64,000 nucleotides of DNA from an uncultured Halocynthiibacter sp. (GTDB lineage: Bacteria > Pseudomonadota > Alphaproteobacteria > Rhodobacterales > Rhodobacteraceae). How positions within the stretch are numbered: the stretch's first letter is position 1; each line of letters begins with the position of its first letter. Shown piece by piece: positions 1 through 9,066 of the stretch. The DNA lies in NCBI GenBank assembly GCA_947503035.1, contig CANNCD010000001.1, positions 310,001-374,000 on the forward strand, in the 5' to 3' direction. The notes below the pieces were generated by a model that saw only the letters and a program-made list of their open reading frames with translations, ran no database searches and was not told the DNA's origin. Position numbers and translations under genes: made by a program.

Positions 1-949
1 TGACGGGGTCGCCCTTGGTCAGGGTGATGGTGTCGTCATTCACGGGCAGGCCGTAGAAGGCCGGACCATTGAGCGATGCGAAGCCTTCGAGCTTATCAAG
101 TGCGTTTTCTTCTTCGAACACTTGGGCAAGGATCGACATGGTGTTGGTCGCGGTGAAACAACCGGCACAGCCACAAGGCGCAAGTTTCGCACCATCGGTG
201 TGCGGCGCGCTATCGGTGCCAAGGAAGAACCGTTTGTCGCCGGATGTCGCGGCGGCGCGTAGGGCAAGACGGTGCTCTTCGCGTTTGGCAACAGGTAAGC
301 AGTAGTAATGCGGTTTAATCCCGCCAGCCAAGATGTGGTTGCGGTTGATGATCATGTGATGCGTGGTGATGGTGGCACCGGCGTTGTCCTGCGACATCAC
401 ATAATCCACGCCGTCTTTGGTGGTCAGGTGTTCGGAAATCGTCTTAAGGCCAGGGTTCGCGCGGCGGATCGGATCAAGCACACGATCAAGGAACACGGCC
501 TCGCGGTCAAAGATATCGATGTCGTGGTCGGTGACTTCGCCGTGGATACAAAGCGGCAGACCAATCTCGGCCATGGTTTCGAGCGTCGCACGCACATTGT
601 CGAAATTCGTCACACCGGAGGCAGAGTTGGTCGTCGCGCCAGCAGGATAGAGTTTCACCGCCTTGATCAGGCCATCCGCATGGGCGGCGCGCACATCGGC
701 GGGATCTGTGTTTTCCGTCAGATACAGCGTCATGAGGGGTTCGAACGTGTCGCCCTCGGGGATCGCAGCCAGAATGCGGTCGCGGTATGCGGCGGCGTCG
801 GTGCTTTTGATCACGGGTGGAATAAGGTTTGGCATAATGATCGCACGGGCGAAATGGCGCGTGGTCTCGGGCAAAACGGCGGCCAACATTGCGCCGTCGC
901 GCAGGTGCAGGTGCCAATCATCGGGGCGGCGAATGGTGATTTGGGTCAT
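1..949 (-). CDS. pyrC: Dihydroorotase (partial, C-terminus beyond window)
   Basis: Hydrolyses/cyclises carbamoyl-aspartate and dihydroorotate, the third step of pyrimidine synthesis, in the cytoplasm. Translating the reverse strand from the ATG at 949 gives a protein beginning [19 protein letters not shown], whose H13-x-H15 pair is the first metal-binding motif of class II (PyrC-type) dihydroorotases. The lysine in AVKLYPAG matches the carbamylated bridging lysine, and IHGEVTD, TTHH and DSAPH supply the later metal and substrate ligands. About 316 codons are present and the family is usually about 345, so only the last 30 or so residues are missing at the window edge. It is transcribed away from ureD, with a 180-bp divergent gap. 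No break is seen. Confidence 0.95.
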   Translation of the reverse strand, partial: MTQITIRRPDDWHLHLRDGAMLAAVLPETTRHFARAIIMPNLIPPVIKSTDAAAYRDRILAAIPEGDTFEPLMTLYLTENTDPADVRAAHADGLIKAVKLYPAGATTNSASGVTNFDNVRATLETMAEIGLPLCIHGEVTDHDIDIFDREAVFLDRVLDPIRRANPGLKTISEHLTTKDGVDYVMSQDNAGATITTHHMIINRNHILAGGIKPHYYCLPVAKREEHRLALRAAATSGDKRFFLGTDSAPHTDGAKLAPCGCAGCFTATNTMSILAQVFEEENALDKLEGFASLNGPAFYGLPVNDDTITLTKGDPV

Positions 950-1129
950 GCCCAGTGGGTTACACCGATTATTCGACAAATTCCATAGGCAACTGGCGTT
1001 TTTGATTTGCCTATTTTTTGGGCTAGTGGCTGCAAAAAGTTAATAGATGGTTCATTTGTCCGGTGTTTGAATTGCCATTCATTCAGACACTGCCTAGCCT
1101 TTAGGCAATTCTCGGGGGACAAGCACCGC

Positions 1130-1951
1130 ATGTTAGATGCATCCACACAGCCAGTTATGCAACGCGTGCGCGGTCGGGCCACTGTTCGGCTTGATGCACA
1201 TAATGGGCGTATGCGTCTGCGGGATCTGCATCAATCGGGTTCTGCCAAGGTGTTTTTGCCGCAAATTCATGCCCCTACGCCAGAGGTGGTGTTTTTGAAC
1301 ACCTCGGGCGGTGTGACTGGCGGCGATAAGCTGACCTATGAATTGGCCGTGGGGGACAATGCCCGCGCCACAGGGACCAGCCAAACCGCCGAGCGCGCCT
1401 ATGAGGCCAGCGCCGGAACCGGTGAAATTAATGTAAACCTGTCCGTTGGGGCGGGTGGTGCGCTTGATTGGTTGCCACAGGAAACGATTCTGTTTGAGAA
1501 AAGCGCGATGTCACGGCGGACCAACGTCGAGTTGGCGGCGGATGCGCGGTTCACCATGATCGAAACCGTGGTGCTGGGGCGCAAGGCCATGGGCGAGACC
1601 CTCACCGATATTGAATTCCGCGATTGGCGCGAGGTGCGCCGTGCGGGCACGCCCGTGATGATCGAACCCGTGTATATGAACGCCGAGGTTCTGGCGCGCG
1701 GGGATCATGGGGCATTGATCAACGGGGCGCGGGCCATGGCGACGATTGCCCTGTTTGACCAAGGGGCCGAGGACGCGGTCGAAGCCGTGCGCGCCCAGTT
1801 GGATGAGACTGTTGTGGCTGCGGTAAGCGGTTGGGACGGGAAATGTGTTGTGCGCCTTATGGCGGGGGATGCGTGGCCATTGCGCCAAGCGGCCAAGAAG
1901 ATTTTGAAAACCGTGCGCGGGGTCGATCTGCCCCGTGTGTGGCAACTATAG
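1130..1951 (+). CDS. ureD: Urease accessory protein UreD
   Basis: UreD (UreH) is the scaffold that recruits UreF and UreG to the urease apoenzyme for nickel insertion. The protein is 273 aa and shows the family's core, including VVFLNTSGGVTGGD and the TSQTAERAY stretch, and ends at the usual C-terminus. The reading frame stays open upstream, but I chose ATG 1130 because GGGGGA lies about 10 bases before it and family proteins begin near this point; ATG 1157 is a possible alternative. It is the first gene of the urease operon and is followed 9 bases later by ureA. No urea transporter (urt) genes lie upstream in this window. Confidence 0.93.
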   Translation: MLDASTQPVMQRVRGRATVRLDAHNGRMRLRDLHQSGSAKVFLPQIHAPTPEVVFLNTSGGVTGGDKLTYELAVGDNARATGTSQTAERAYEASAGTGEINVNLSVGAGGALDWLPQETILFEKSAMSRRTNVELAADARFTMIETVVLGRKAMGETLTDIEFRDWREVRRAGTPVMIEPVYMNAEVLARGDHGALINGARAMATIALFDQGAEDAVEAVRAQLDETVVAAVSGWDGKCVVRLMAGDAWPLRQAAKKILKTVRGVDLPRVWQL

Positions 1952-1960
1952 GGGGCGGGG

Positions 1961-2263
1961 ATGAACCTCACACCAAGAGAAAAAGATAAGCTGTTGATCA
2001 GCCTTGCGGCGATGGTATCGCGCGACCGTTTGGCGCGTGGGGTGAAATTGAACCACCCCGAGGCGATTGCCATCATCACCGATTACGTCGTCGAAGGCGC
2101 GCGCGACGGCCGAAGCGTTGCCGATCTGATGGAGGCGGGCGCCCATGTGATTAGTGCGGACCAGTGTATGGAGGGCATCCCCGAGATGATCCACGACGTA
2201 CAGGTCGAGGCCACCTTTCCAGACGGCACCAAATTGGTGACCGTGCATCACCCGATCCGGTAG
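1961..2263 (+). CDS. ureA: Urease gamma subunit
   Basis: Smallest structural subunit of the nickel enzyme urease (urea to ammonia and carbamate). The 100-aa length is exactly that of separate gamma subunits, and the start [12 protein letters not shown] and the C-terminal TVHHPI segment are diagnostic. It follows ureD by 9 bases and precedes a 36-codon open frame and ureB, so beta and gamma are separate proteins here and not fused as in Helicobacter. Confidence 0.97.
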   Translation: MNLTPREKDKLLISLAAMVSRDRLARGVKLNHPEAIAIITDYVVEGARDGRSVADLMEAGAHVISADQCMEGIPEMIHDVQVEATFPDGTKLVTVHHPIR

Positions 2264-2269
2264 GCATAT

Positions 2270-2380
2270 ATGAAACGCATCCTATACCATCTGTATATCG
2301 CGCTGGGTCTTGTGCCTGCGCCCCGTTTGATCCCCGTTCCGGCCAAGAAATCAGAGGAGACACGCCATGATCCCCGGTGA
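2270..2380 (+). CDS. Possible 36-aa leader/small protein between ureA and ureB
   Basis: An ATG at 2270 opens a 36-codon frame (start [19 protein letters not shown]) ending in a TGA at 2378-2380, 14 bases inside ureB. The AGG of the overlapping ureA stop region (GGTAGGC) sits about 6 bases before the ATG and could serve as a ribosome site. The frame fills the whole ureA-ureB gap and overlaps the ureB start, a layout that would couple translation. The first 17 residues are hydrophobic with a basic start. I do not recognise the sequence. It may be a chance frame in a 100-base spacer. Confidence 0.3.
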   Translation: MKRILYHLYIALGLVPAPRLIPVPAKKSEETRHDPR

Positions 2381-2672
2381 ACTGTTTGTAAGCGAAGGCG
2401 AGATCACCCTGAACGCCGATGCCACCGCCGTGGTGATTGAGGTCTCGAACACTGGTGATCGTCCCATTCAGGTCGGAAGCCACTACCATTTCGCAGAAAC
2501 CAACGCGGGTCTGTCCTTTGATCGGGATACGGCGCGGGGGATGCGTCTTGATATCGCCGCCGGCACCGCCGTTCGGTTTGAGCCGGGCCAAACCCGCGAG
2601 GTGACCTTGGTCCCCTATGGCGGGACACGTACCGTTTATGGGTTCAACCAAAAGGTCATGGGCGCACTGTGA
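2367..2672 (+). CDS. ureB: Urease beta subunit
   Basis: Beta structural subunit of urease, 101 aa, normal length for an unfused beta chain. The N-terminus [13 protein letters not shown] and the segments [11 protein letters not shown] and GFNQKVMG are characteristic of the family. A clear AGAGGAG site lies about 8 bases before the ATG. The stop overlaps the GTG start of the next gene by 3 bases (GTGA), indicating translational coupling. Unlike most urease operons, ureC does not follow directly: two extra genes come between. Confidence 0.97.
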   Translation: MIPGELFVSEGEITLNADATAVVIEVSNTGDRPIQVGSHYHFAETNAGLSFDRDTARGMRLDIAAGTAVRFEPGQTREVTLVPYGGTRTVYGFNQKVMGAL

Positions 2673-3067
2673 TCCGTAAATGCGCATATCTGGCCGCGTT
2701 TTGCGCAGGCCCCGTTGTGGCACAGGACGCGTTGGTTGATTGTACCAATGCGCAGACCACCGTGGATATGCGGATATGTGCGTCGAAATCATTGGCGGCG
2801 GCGGATGAGGACCTGAATGGGATATACCTTATGGCCATTGAGACCGCCCGCGAAACAGATCGATACCTTCCAGAGGATGCCCCAAGGGCAGAAGAGTTGT
2901 TGCGTCAGGCCCAACGCGCATGGATACCGTTCCGTGATGCCGCCTGTGAGAGCGCCTCTGCCGCCTATTTTGGTGGCACCATCCAGCCCCTTGTTCACAT
3001 GTCATGTCTTGAACAGATGACCCGCGACCGCACGGCGGCTTTGGCGGACCTGATGAACGGGAACTGA
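2669..3067 (+). CDS. Secreted LprI-like (DUF1311) protein inside urease operon
   Basis: 132 aa with an N-terminal signal sequence (about residues 1-19, cleavage likely after VVAQ), then a short domain resembling the DUF1311/LprI family: C-x(11)-C pairing ([14 protein letters not shown]), a helical middle, and a C-terminal [14 protein letters not shown]. LprI of Mycobacterium is described as a lysozyme inhibitor, but most DUF1311 proteins have no known role. The GTG start is chosen because it overlaps the ureB stop. Placement between ureB and ureC implies cotranscription with urease, though a periplasmic product cannot touch the cytoplasmic enzyme directly. Its function here is unknown. Confidence 0.75.
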   Translation: MIRKCAYLAAFCAGPVVAQDALVDCTNAQTTVDMRICASKSLAAADEDLNGIYLMAIETARETDRYLPEDAPRAEELLRQAQRAWIPFRDAACESASAAYFGGTIQPLVHMSCLEQMTRDRTAALADLMNGN

Positions 3068-3071
3068 GCAG

Positions 3072-3698
3072 ATGATTGACCGGACACGCGCCCACCATAT
3101 CTATGATCGTGCCCTTATGTGGCTGATCCTTGGGTTCTTTGTTCTCCATATGGGGAACCATCTGTTTGTCCTACTGGGGGATGGGCCGCATATCGCGGTG
3201 ATGGATGCCCTGCGTGTGGTATATCGGTTCCCGATCCTTGAGGCGCTGTTGCTCTGGTCCATATACAGACAGATCCGCGCGGGTATCCGGCAAACCAAAC
3301 GGTTTGGTCTGAAGAAACCCCGTGGGGTACTGGCCGTGTTGGTATGGAGCGGTCTGTACCTGATCGGCTTCCTTGTAATCCATATGAGCGCGGTGACCGT
3401 GGCGCGTTATGCGCTGGGCCTTGATACGAACATCTATTTCGGCGCGGCGGGGTATCACGTTATGCCATTCGCGCTGTTCTTTTATCCCTATTACTTTTTG
3501 GCGATCTTGGCGGGGTTTACCCACTGGGGCGCTGTTCTTTGGCTGCGCAACCGTGCACGTGACCCCAAGCGGGCCATGACACAGTTTCGTACGCTTACCT
3601 TCATCGGTGTGGTGATGGCCTGTTTGGTGACGCTTGGTATGGGCGGACATCTGGGCGGTTTGACCATCCCTGACACTTACCTCGCGACCTATAGATAG
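3072..3698 (+). CDS. Histidine-bearing integral membrane protein between ureB and ureC
   Basis: 208 aa with about five hydrophobic segments (roughly residues 14-36, 53-66, 88-112, 130-157 and 170-190). Histidines fall in or at the edges of the helices: H26 and H30 in segment 1, H104 in segment 3, H129 and H151 around segment 4. That arrangement is reminiscent of membrane cytochrome b anchors of the SdhC/FrdC fold, but I cannot assign it to a family. It starts 4 bases after the LprI-like gene and ends 9 bases before ureC, so it belongs to the urease transcript. It could be a haem protein, a nickel or urea/ammonia permease component, or something unrelated to urease. Confidence 0.7.
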   Translation: MIDRTRAHHIYDRALMWLILGFFVLHMGNHLFVLLGDGPHIAVMDALRVVYRFPILEALLLWSIYRQIRAGIRQTKRFGLKKPRGVLAVLVWSGLYLIGFLVIHMSAVTVARYALGLDTNIYFGAAGYHVMPFALFFYPYYFLAILAGFTHWGAVLWLRNRARDPKRAMTQFRTLTFIGVVMACLVTLGMGGHLGGLTIPDTYLATYR

Positions 3699-3707
3699 GA
3701 AGACCCT

Positions 3708-5417
3708 ATGCCTGCACCCATTTCACGCGCCACCTATGCCGATATGTACGGACCCACCACGGGCGACAAACTGCGACTGGCGGACACGGACCTTGTGATT
3801 GAGGTCGAACGCGATCTGACCACTTATGGAGAAGAGGTTAAATTCGGCGGGGGTAAGGTGATCCGCGACGGGATGGGCCAGAGCCAGCTCACCAATGCCG
3901 AGGGCGCCATGGATACGGTGATCACCAATGCGCTGATTGTTGATAGCACGGGGATCTATAAGGCGGACGTTGGTTTGCGTGGCGGTATCATTGCCGCGCT
4001 GGGCAAGGCCGGTAACCCAGATACCCAAAGCGGTGTTGATATCATCATTGGCCCAGGCACCGAGATCATCGCAGGCGAGGGACGTATCCTGACCGCCGGT
4101 GGGTTTGACAGCCATATCCATTTCATTTGCCCACAACAGATGGACGATGCGCTGCATTCTGGTGTGACGACCATGCTTGGTGGGGGGACAGGGCCCGCAC
4201 ATGGGACGCTTGCCACCACCTGTACACCGGGGCCATGGCATATCGGGCGTATGATGCAGGGGGTTGATGACCTTCCGATGAATATCGGGTTCGCCGGTAA
4301 GGGGAACGCAAGTAAACCGGACGCATTGGTCGAGATGGTCAATGCCGGTGCCTGTGCGATGAAGCTTCATGAGGATTGGGGGACAACACCCGCCGCGATT
4401 GATTGCTGTCTGTCGGTTGCCGATGACATGGACGTACAGGTGATGATCCACACGGATACCCTGAACGAAAGCGGCTTTGTCGAGAACACTGTGGACGCCA
4501 TCAAGGGGCGCACCATCCACGCCTTCCACACCGAAGGCGCCGGTGGGGGACACGCCCCCGATATCATTAAGGTCGTCGGCGAGAACAACGTGATCCCGTC
4601 GTCCACCAATCCAACGCGCCCCTATACGGTGAACACCATCGAAGAGCACCTCGATATGCTTATGGTCTGTCACCACCTTGATAAGGCGATCCCCGAGGAC
4701 GTCGCATTCGCCGAGAGCCGTATCCGTCGTGAAACCATTGCCGCCGAGGATATCCTTCATGATATGGGGGCGTTTTCCATCATCGCCTCTGACAGTCAGG
4801 CCATGGGACGTGTGGGCGAGGTGTTGATCCGTACATGGCAGACCGCCGATAAGATGAAGAAACAACGCGGACGTCTGGCCGAGGAAACCGGCGAGAACGA
4901 TAACGTGCGCGTCAAACGCTATATCGCGAAATACACCATCAACCCCGCCATCGCCCACGGGATTTCCAAACATATCGGCAGCATCGCTGTCGGTAAACGC
5001 GCGGACCTTGCACTTTGGTCGCCTGCGTTCTTTGGGGTAAAGCCCGAGATGGTTCTGATGGGGGGCTCTATTGCCGTGGCACAGATGGGTGATCCGAACG
5101 CGTCGATCCCGACGCCACAGCCGGTGTATTCCCGTCCGATGTTTGGCTCTATGGGGCGCAACGTCCACCACTCGGCCGTCACATTCGTCAGCCAAGCGGC
5201 ACAGTCAAACGATATCCGTTCGGCGCTGGGCCTGAATAAACAGACCCTCGCCGTGGAAAACACCCGCAACATCGGCAAATCCGACATGGTCATGAACGCC
5301 GCCACCCCCGAAATCGAGGTGAACCCAGAGACCTATGAGGTGCGCGCAAACGGCGAATTGTTGACCTGCGAACCCGCAACCGAGGTTCCGATGGCGCAAC
5401 GCTATTTCATGTTCTGA
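3708..5417 (+). CDS. ureC: Urease alpha (catalytic) subunit
   Basis: Catalytic subunit of urease, 569 aa, the usual length. The binuclear nickel site is intact: H136-x-H138 in [11 protein letters not shown], carbamylated lysine K219 in MKLHEDWG, then IHTDTLNE, the flap region [13 protein letters not shown], and [10 protein letters not shown] near the end of the barrel. The ATG is preceded by AGGAAG about 5 bases away. Its last 16 bases overlap the end of a convergent hypothetical gene. Activity requires UreD, E, F and G, all encoded in the same cluster. Confidence 0.98.
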   Translation: MPAPISRATYADMYGPTTGDKLRLADTDLVIEVERDLTTYGEEVKFGGGKVIRDGMGQSQLTNAEGAMDTVITNALIVDSTGIYKADVGLRGGIIAALGKAGNPDTQSGVDIIIGPGTEIIAGEGRILTAGGFDSHIHFICPQQMDDALHSGVTTMLGGGTGPAHGTLATTCTPGPWHIGRMMQGVDDLPMNIGFAGKGNASKPDALVEMVNAGACAMKLHEDWGTTPAAIDCCLSVADDMDVQVMIHTDTLNESGFVENTVDAIKGRTIHAFHTEGAGGGHAPDIIKVVGENNVIPSSTNPTRPYTVNTIEEHLDMLMVCHHLDKAIPEDVAFAESRIRRETIAAEDILHDMGAFSIIASDSQAMGRVGEVLIRTWQTADKMKKQRGRLAEETGENDNVRVKRYIAKYTINPAIAHGISKHIGSIAVGKRADLALWSPAFFGVKPEMVLMGGSIAVAQMGDPNASIPTPQPVYSRPMFGSMGRNVHHSAVTFVSQAAQSNDIRSALGLNKQTLAVENTRNIGKSDMVMNAATPEIEVNPETYEVRANGELLTCEPATEVPMAQRYFMF

Positions 5418-5725
5418 TGATCACGCAGGTTGAAAATCTTGGCGCTGGGCGGTTTGGGCATCTGTGGTTCGCAGATGCGCACCGTCCGCGTTTCCAACAT
5501 GCGCCAGTGTTTCGGATCATTGCGGATATGATCGGGCAGGGCGGCGGGATCAAACACGCGGCTTTGATGGGTGACAATTTCCACGTCATGCCACGATCCA
5601 AGCTGCGTCTCGCCCGAGTCGTTTTCCAAAAACACGGCGCGCAGCTGGGCCTCGCGATGTCTCAGGTCCTTAATTTCGGCGCGAATAATCGCAAGTTCAT
5701 CCGCTGGCAGCAGGTTTTTATTCAT
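5402..5725 (-). CDS. Hypothetical protein, 107 aa, antisense within urease cluster
   Basis: Unrecognised protein with an N-terminal charged helix (residues 5-35, rich in E, R and A, probably a short coiled coil) followed by a segment with [12 protein letters not shown] and a C-terminal RTVRICEP. The composition is that of a genuine soluble protein, and I recall similar small hypothetical proteins in Rhodobacteraceae. It runs against the urease genes, overlapping the ureC stop by 16 bases, and so separates ureDABC from ureEFG. Its start faces a 203-base divergent gap before the DUF1127 gene. No function can be given. Confidence 0.65.
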   Translation of the reverse strand: MNKNLLPADELAIIRAEIKDLRHREAQLRAVFLENDSGETQLGSWHDVEIVTHQSRVFDPAALPDHIRNDPKHWRMLETRTVRICEPQMPKPPSAKIFNLRDHQNMK

Positions 5726-5856
5726 GTTTAACTCCGTAATTTCACCTGACTATGGGACGAAGATGGTTAACGAAATCCCAACTAACCCCTTTAAAATAAG
5801 GTTAAAATCACAAGCTATGCGTTTTTTGCATGACGGTTTTGGCGGATTGGCATTGG

Positions 5857-5871
5857 TGCTGCGTCGCAGCA
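5857..5871. promoter_or_regulatory. Perfect 7-1-7 inverted repeat upstream of DUF1127 gene
   Basis: TGCTGCG-T-CGCAGCA is a perfect dyad, 58 bases before the DUF1127 start and in the divergent gap with the 107-aa hypothetical. Its core CTGC-N3-GCAG matches the TGC-rich site type I recall for the polyhydroxyalkanoate regulator PhaR in Paracoccus. Assignment to PhaR is inference from memory of the motif. It could equally be the site of another dimeric repressor. Confidence 0.4.
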
Positions 5872-5928
5872 ATGTGCTATCTGTATTTCACGGGAGGACA
5901 AATTATTTGTCACTCAAGGAGAAATACA

Positions 5929-6132
5929 ATGGCTACTACAACACACACAGCAGTATTCGCGTCCCTACCACTCGCAGCCGTCAAAGAATTCTTTGCTGCG
6001 GCATGGGCAAACTACCTCGAAGCGAAAACTCTTGCAGCAGAAGTCACATACCTACAGTCCATGACAGACCGTCAGTTGGCAGACATGGGTATGAAACGCG
6101 AAGACATCGCAAAACGCGTATTCGCGAAGTAA
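5929..6132 (+). CDS. DUF1127 (YjiS-like) small protein
   Basis: 67-aa protein whose last 26 residues, including LQSMTDRQLADMGMKREDI, fit the DUF1127 domain. Such small basic proteins are abundant in alphaproteobacteria, and some have been linked to RNA metabolism and phosphate or stress responses. Start ATG 5929 is chosen over upstream in-frame starts because AAGGAG lies 7 bases before it and the protein then begins MATTTHTAV. The next gene is ureE, 43 bases downstream. Whether it belongs to the urease operon or is an independent insertion with its own promoter is open; the dyad at 5857-5871 favours independent control. Confidence 0.85.
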   Translation: MATTTHTAVFASLPLAAVKEFFAAAWANYLEAKTLAAEVTYLQSMTDRQLADMGMKREDIAKRVFAK

Positions 6133-6175
6133 AACGGTCCCCGTTTTACGCATATGAAAATCGGGGGCTGCTATA

Positions 6176-6679
6176 ATGGCGGCCCTAAAGAGCCACGCGG
6201 TCCAATCCGCAGGCACATACACCCAAAAGCCCGTTGACCATCTGTCTTTGACTTATGAAAACCGGCTGCTTCGACGCAAACGGCTTGTGGCTGCCCATGG
6301 CACCGTCGTTATGCTCGATCTTTCCGAAGTTATCAGTCTAAACGCCGGTGATGCCCTTGTCCTTGAGGATGGGGGCCTTGTGCGTATCGATGCGGCGCCT
6401 GAAACCTTGATCGAGGTACGCGGCGCGCATTTGCACCGGTTGGCGTGGCATATTGGCAATCGCCACACCCCCTGTCAGATCGAAGACGACCGTCTGTTGA
6501 TTTTGGACGACCACGTTCTGCGCAAAATGTTGACGCATCTGGGCGCGGAGCTGGCCGATGTTGCCGAACCCTTTACCCCCGAAGGCGGGGCATATGGGCA
6601 TGGCCGTACATTCGGCCATAGCCACGGGCCGGCGGATCATGCACATTCCCATGATCATCACGGGGGGGCACGACCATGA
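6176..6679 (+). CDS. ureE: Urease accessory protein UreE (nickel chaperone)
   Basis: UreE binds Ni2+ and delivers it to the UreG-UreF-UreD complex. The 167-aa protein has the N-terminal peptide-binding-like domain (LTYENRLLRRKRL) and the C-terminal metal domain with WHIGNRHTPCQI, and ends in a histidine-rich tail (GHGRTFGHSHG, then HAHSHDHHGG, about residues 140-164) typical of nickel-storing UreE. The stop overlaps the ureF start by 4 bases (ATGA), so the two are translationally coupled. Confidence 0.95.
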   Translation: MAALKSHAVQSAGTYTQKPVDHLSLTYENRLLRRKRLVAAHGTVVMLDLSEVISLNAGDALVLEDGGLVRIDAAPETLIEVRGAHLHRLAWHIGNRHTPCQIEDDRLLILDDHVLRKMLTHLGAELADVAEPFTPEGGAYGHGRTFGHSHGPADHAHSHDHHGGARP

Positions 6680-7299
6680 ACACTGATCTGTTGACGCTTA
6701 CGCAATGGCTGTCGCCAAGTTTCCCCCTTGGGAGCTTTGCCTATTCGCACGGGCTTGAGACCGCGATCACAGATGGGGTTGTGACGGATGCCGATAGCCT
6801 GTTGATCTGGCTGACCGATCTGTTGGAGTTCGGCACCGGCGCGATGGATGCGACCCTGTTGTGCCTTGCCATGGGCGGCGATGATATGGAGGCCACGGCC
6901 TGTGCCCTGGTCAGTAGCCGCGAGCGGTTCGAGGAAACCAACGCCCAGGGCACTGCCTTTGTGAATACGGTGAACGACATGACCGGCGCGACACACGCCC
7001 CCGCACCACTGCCGGTGGCCGTCGGGGTGGCCGCGCGCGATCTGTCACTATCGGCAAGCGAGGTCGCGGCGCTGTATCTTCATAGCTTTGCGTCTAACCT
7101 TATTTCCGGTGCGGTGCGGTTTGTGCCGCTTGGGCAAACCGACGGGCAAAAGGTGCTTATGGCGCTTCACCCCGTCATCGAACGGATCGCCGCGCGCGCA
7201 GCCTCCGCACGGCCGGCCGATATCATGTCGGCGGCCTTTGGCGGTGACATGGCCGCCATGATGCATGAAACGCAAGAGGTCCGGATTTTCAAAACCTAG
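6676..7299 (+). CDS. ureF: Urease accessory protein UreF
   Basis: UreF bridges UreD and the GTPase UreG during urease maturation. The 207-aa protein opens with LTQWLSPSFPLGSFAYSHGLE, trimmed here as the family signature SPSFPLGSFAYSHGLE (residues 13-28). It is all-helical, without a signal peptide. Its start overlaps ureE by 4 bases, while 73 bases separate it from ureG. Confidence 0.95.
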   Translation: MNTDLLTLTQWLSPSFPLGSFAYSHGLETAITDGVVTDADSLLIWLTDLLEFGTGAMDATLLCLAMGGDDMEATACALVSSRERFEETNAQGTAFVNTVNDMTGATHAPAPLPVAVGVAARDLSLSASEVAALYLHSFASNLISGAVRFVPLGQTDGQKVLMALHPVIERIAARAASARPADIMSAAFGGDMAAMMHETQEVRIFKT

Positions 7300-7372
7300 C
7301 CCGTTTTGACACCCCATCTGATATGAAATTGCGTCAAGAACGCGCTACAAATTACTGAAGAAGAAGGCAAAA

Positions 7373-7984
7373 ATGACATCACCAAATGGACCATTGCGCA
7401 TCGGAATTGGCGGCCCTGTGGGGGCTGGAAAGACGACGCTTACGGAAAAACTCTGTCGCGCCTTGTCCAAGGAATTGTCCGTGGCTGTGATCACCAATGA
7501 CATCTACACGCGCGAGGATGCGGATTTTCTTATGCGGGCGCAGGCGCTTCCGCTGGAACGTATCCGCGGTGTTGAAACGGGCGGCTGTCCGCACACGGCG
7601 ATCCGCGAGGATGCGTCGATCAACCTTGCGGCCATCGCTGACCTCCGAGGCGAGTTCCCCGACCTTGATGTGATCCTGATCGAAAGCGGCGGCGACAACC
7701 TTGCGGCGACGTTTTCACCGGAACTGGCTGACCTGACGATCTATGTGATCGACACGGCGGCGGGGCAGGATATCCCCCGCAAAAAGGGACCCGGCCTTAC
7801 GCGATCTGATCTGTTGGTGATCAATAAAACCGACCTTGCGCCCTATGTCGGGGTGGACCGTGATCTGCTTGAAAGCGACGCGCGCACCGCACGAAAAACG
7901 CTGCCATTTGTGATGGCAGCGTTGAAATCCGATGTGGGCGTCGACGATATCGTCGCCTTTATCAAAACCGAAGGCGGGTTTTAA
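7373..7984 (+). CDS. ureG: Urease accessory GTPase UreG
   Basis: SIMIBI-class GTPase that couples GTP hydrolysis to nickel transfer into urease. The 203-aa protein has the P-loop [11 protein letters not shown] (residues 13-23), the metal-binding CPH of [15 protein letters not shown], the Walker B/switch ESGGDNL and the NKTD base-recognition motif. GAAGAAGAAGG precedes the ATG. It is the last gene of the urease cluster. Its stop overlaps by 4 bases the end of the convergent 318-aa gene, so no separate terminator fits between them. Confidence 0.97.
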   Translation: MTSPNGPLRIGIGGPVGAGKTTLTEKLCRALSKELSVAVITNDIYTREDADFLMRAQALPLERIRGVETGGCPHTAIREDASINLAAIADLRGEFPDLDVILIESGGDNLAATFSPELADLTIYVIDTAAGQDIPRKKGPGLTRSDLLVINKTDLAPYVGVDRDLLESDARTARKTLPFVMAALKSDVGVDDIVAFIKTEGGF

Positions 7985-8937
7985 AGAACCAGCTCGGGGG
8001 TTTTGTCCTCTTGTTCCTCGCCCAGCGGACGAACCCCATCCGCGCGCAGCGCAGTCAAGCGACGTTTGAAACGGGGGGCGTGCATGCGCCCAACGACGGC
8101 GGTGCATAGGGTGGCCAAAAGACGGTGACGGTTGCGATCCGACAAGGCTGCCGCAAGGCTGCGTAGATATTCTGAGTTGCTGCGACGGGCGCGTAACAGG
8201 TCGTGGATGGCCGTGGTTGTCAGAGTGCCTTCGCCGGCGAGGTTGATGATTTCGTCACGAATACCAAGGGCAATCAACGACTCCGTTAGTTTGCCACCAA
8301 AGAACCGCATGCGGATCAGGTCCACATGGGGGCGGGCAAAGAGGCTGGCGTGGATTGCGTCCATGGTGACCTCGGGGTCATAGAACACAAAGGCACGGTC
8401 CGCGGCCTCAAGCATATCTGGCGCAAAGCCATAGCGGTCGGTGAAACAGCTGCGACGTTTGTCGGCGAACCGTTTGTCCCATTCAGTGATACGCGGGTCC
8501 AAGGTCGCCTGTGGCTGAATGGCGATGACGGTCGCACCGGGGGCCGCAACAGAGAACGCCGCCGCCGCATAGGCGCACATGCCCTCGCCGTAAAACACCA
8601 CATTGTCGAAATCTTCGAAAAATCCGTCATCCACGAGGCGGTCAAAATAGCCATAGACCGCAGGATCACGGAACCACGTGTCGGAATGGGCGATGATTCC
8701 CAGATGGGACCAGCCGTTTTCCGCAACCAGCGTGAAACCAAGCGGCTTGGCGTCGTCTTTGGAGGGATCGATCTGGGCGAGGGTCTCGAATGTCACCAAC
8801 AATGTGGTGCCTTCGTCGGTGAAAACGGATGAATGTTCGGCGCCAAGCGGTTGAAAATAGCCGCGTTCGTCGCATTCCTCATCAAGGGCTGCGAACCAAT
8901 CTGCGTGGGGCGAATCTGAAAATGGTGTGTCTTGCAT
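7981..8937 (-). CDS. Hydrolase-fold-like protein beside glycan cassette
   Basis: 318 aa, soluble. I recall homologues in Rhodobacteraceae carrying the label phosphoadenosine phosphosulfate reductase, but no CysH motif (no CC or CxxC pair, no PP-loop) is present. Residues 113-127 ([15 protein letters not shown]) line up with the alpha/beta-hydrolase elbow of the type FGSSMGGYAA, but the nucleophile position is G119 and C121 sits two residues later. A preceding [13 protein letters not shown] and a later DRYGF are also conserved-looking. RBS AGGAAC precedes the ATG. It lies 129 bases downstream of the glycosyltransferase cassette on the same strand, suggesting a role with those enzymes. Confidence 0.75.
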   Translation of the reverse strand: MQDTPFSDSPHADWFAALDEECDERGYFQPLGAEHSSVFTDEGTTLLVTFETLAQIDPSKDDAKPLGFTLVAENGWSHLGIIAHSDTWFRDPAVYGYFDRLVDDGFFEDFDNVVFYGEGMCAYAAAAFSVAAPGATVIAIQPQATLDPRITEWDKRFADKRRSCFTDRYGFAPDMLEAADRAFVFYDPEVTMDAIHASLFARPHVDLIRMRFFGGKLTESLIALGIRDEIINLAGEGTLTTTAIHDLLRARRSNSEYLRSLAAALSDRNRHRLLATLCTAVVGRMHAPRFKRRLTALRADGVRPLGEEQEDKTPELVL

Positions 8938-9066
8938 GGGTGGTTCCTCGTCCCTAACTACGGCGTCTTGGTATTAAACTTTTGCCAAATATCACCCTGA
9001 TTTGTGGCAGAAGTGAGATCGGAACAAGAGGATATTAAGGAAAATCCAAGGTCCGCGCCCAAGATA

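Noticed and set aside
3723-5195. 490-codon open frame antisense to ureC
   Set aside because: A shadow of ureC's codon bias; no ribosome site and no protein-like composition, while ureC is intact.
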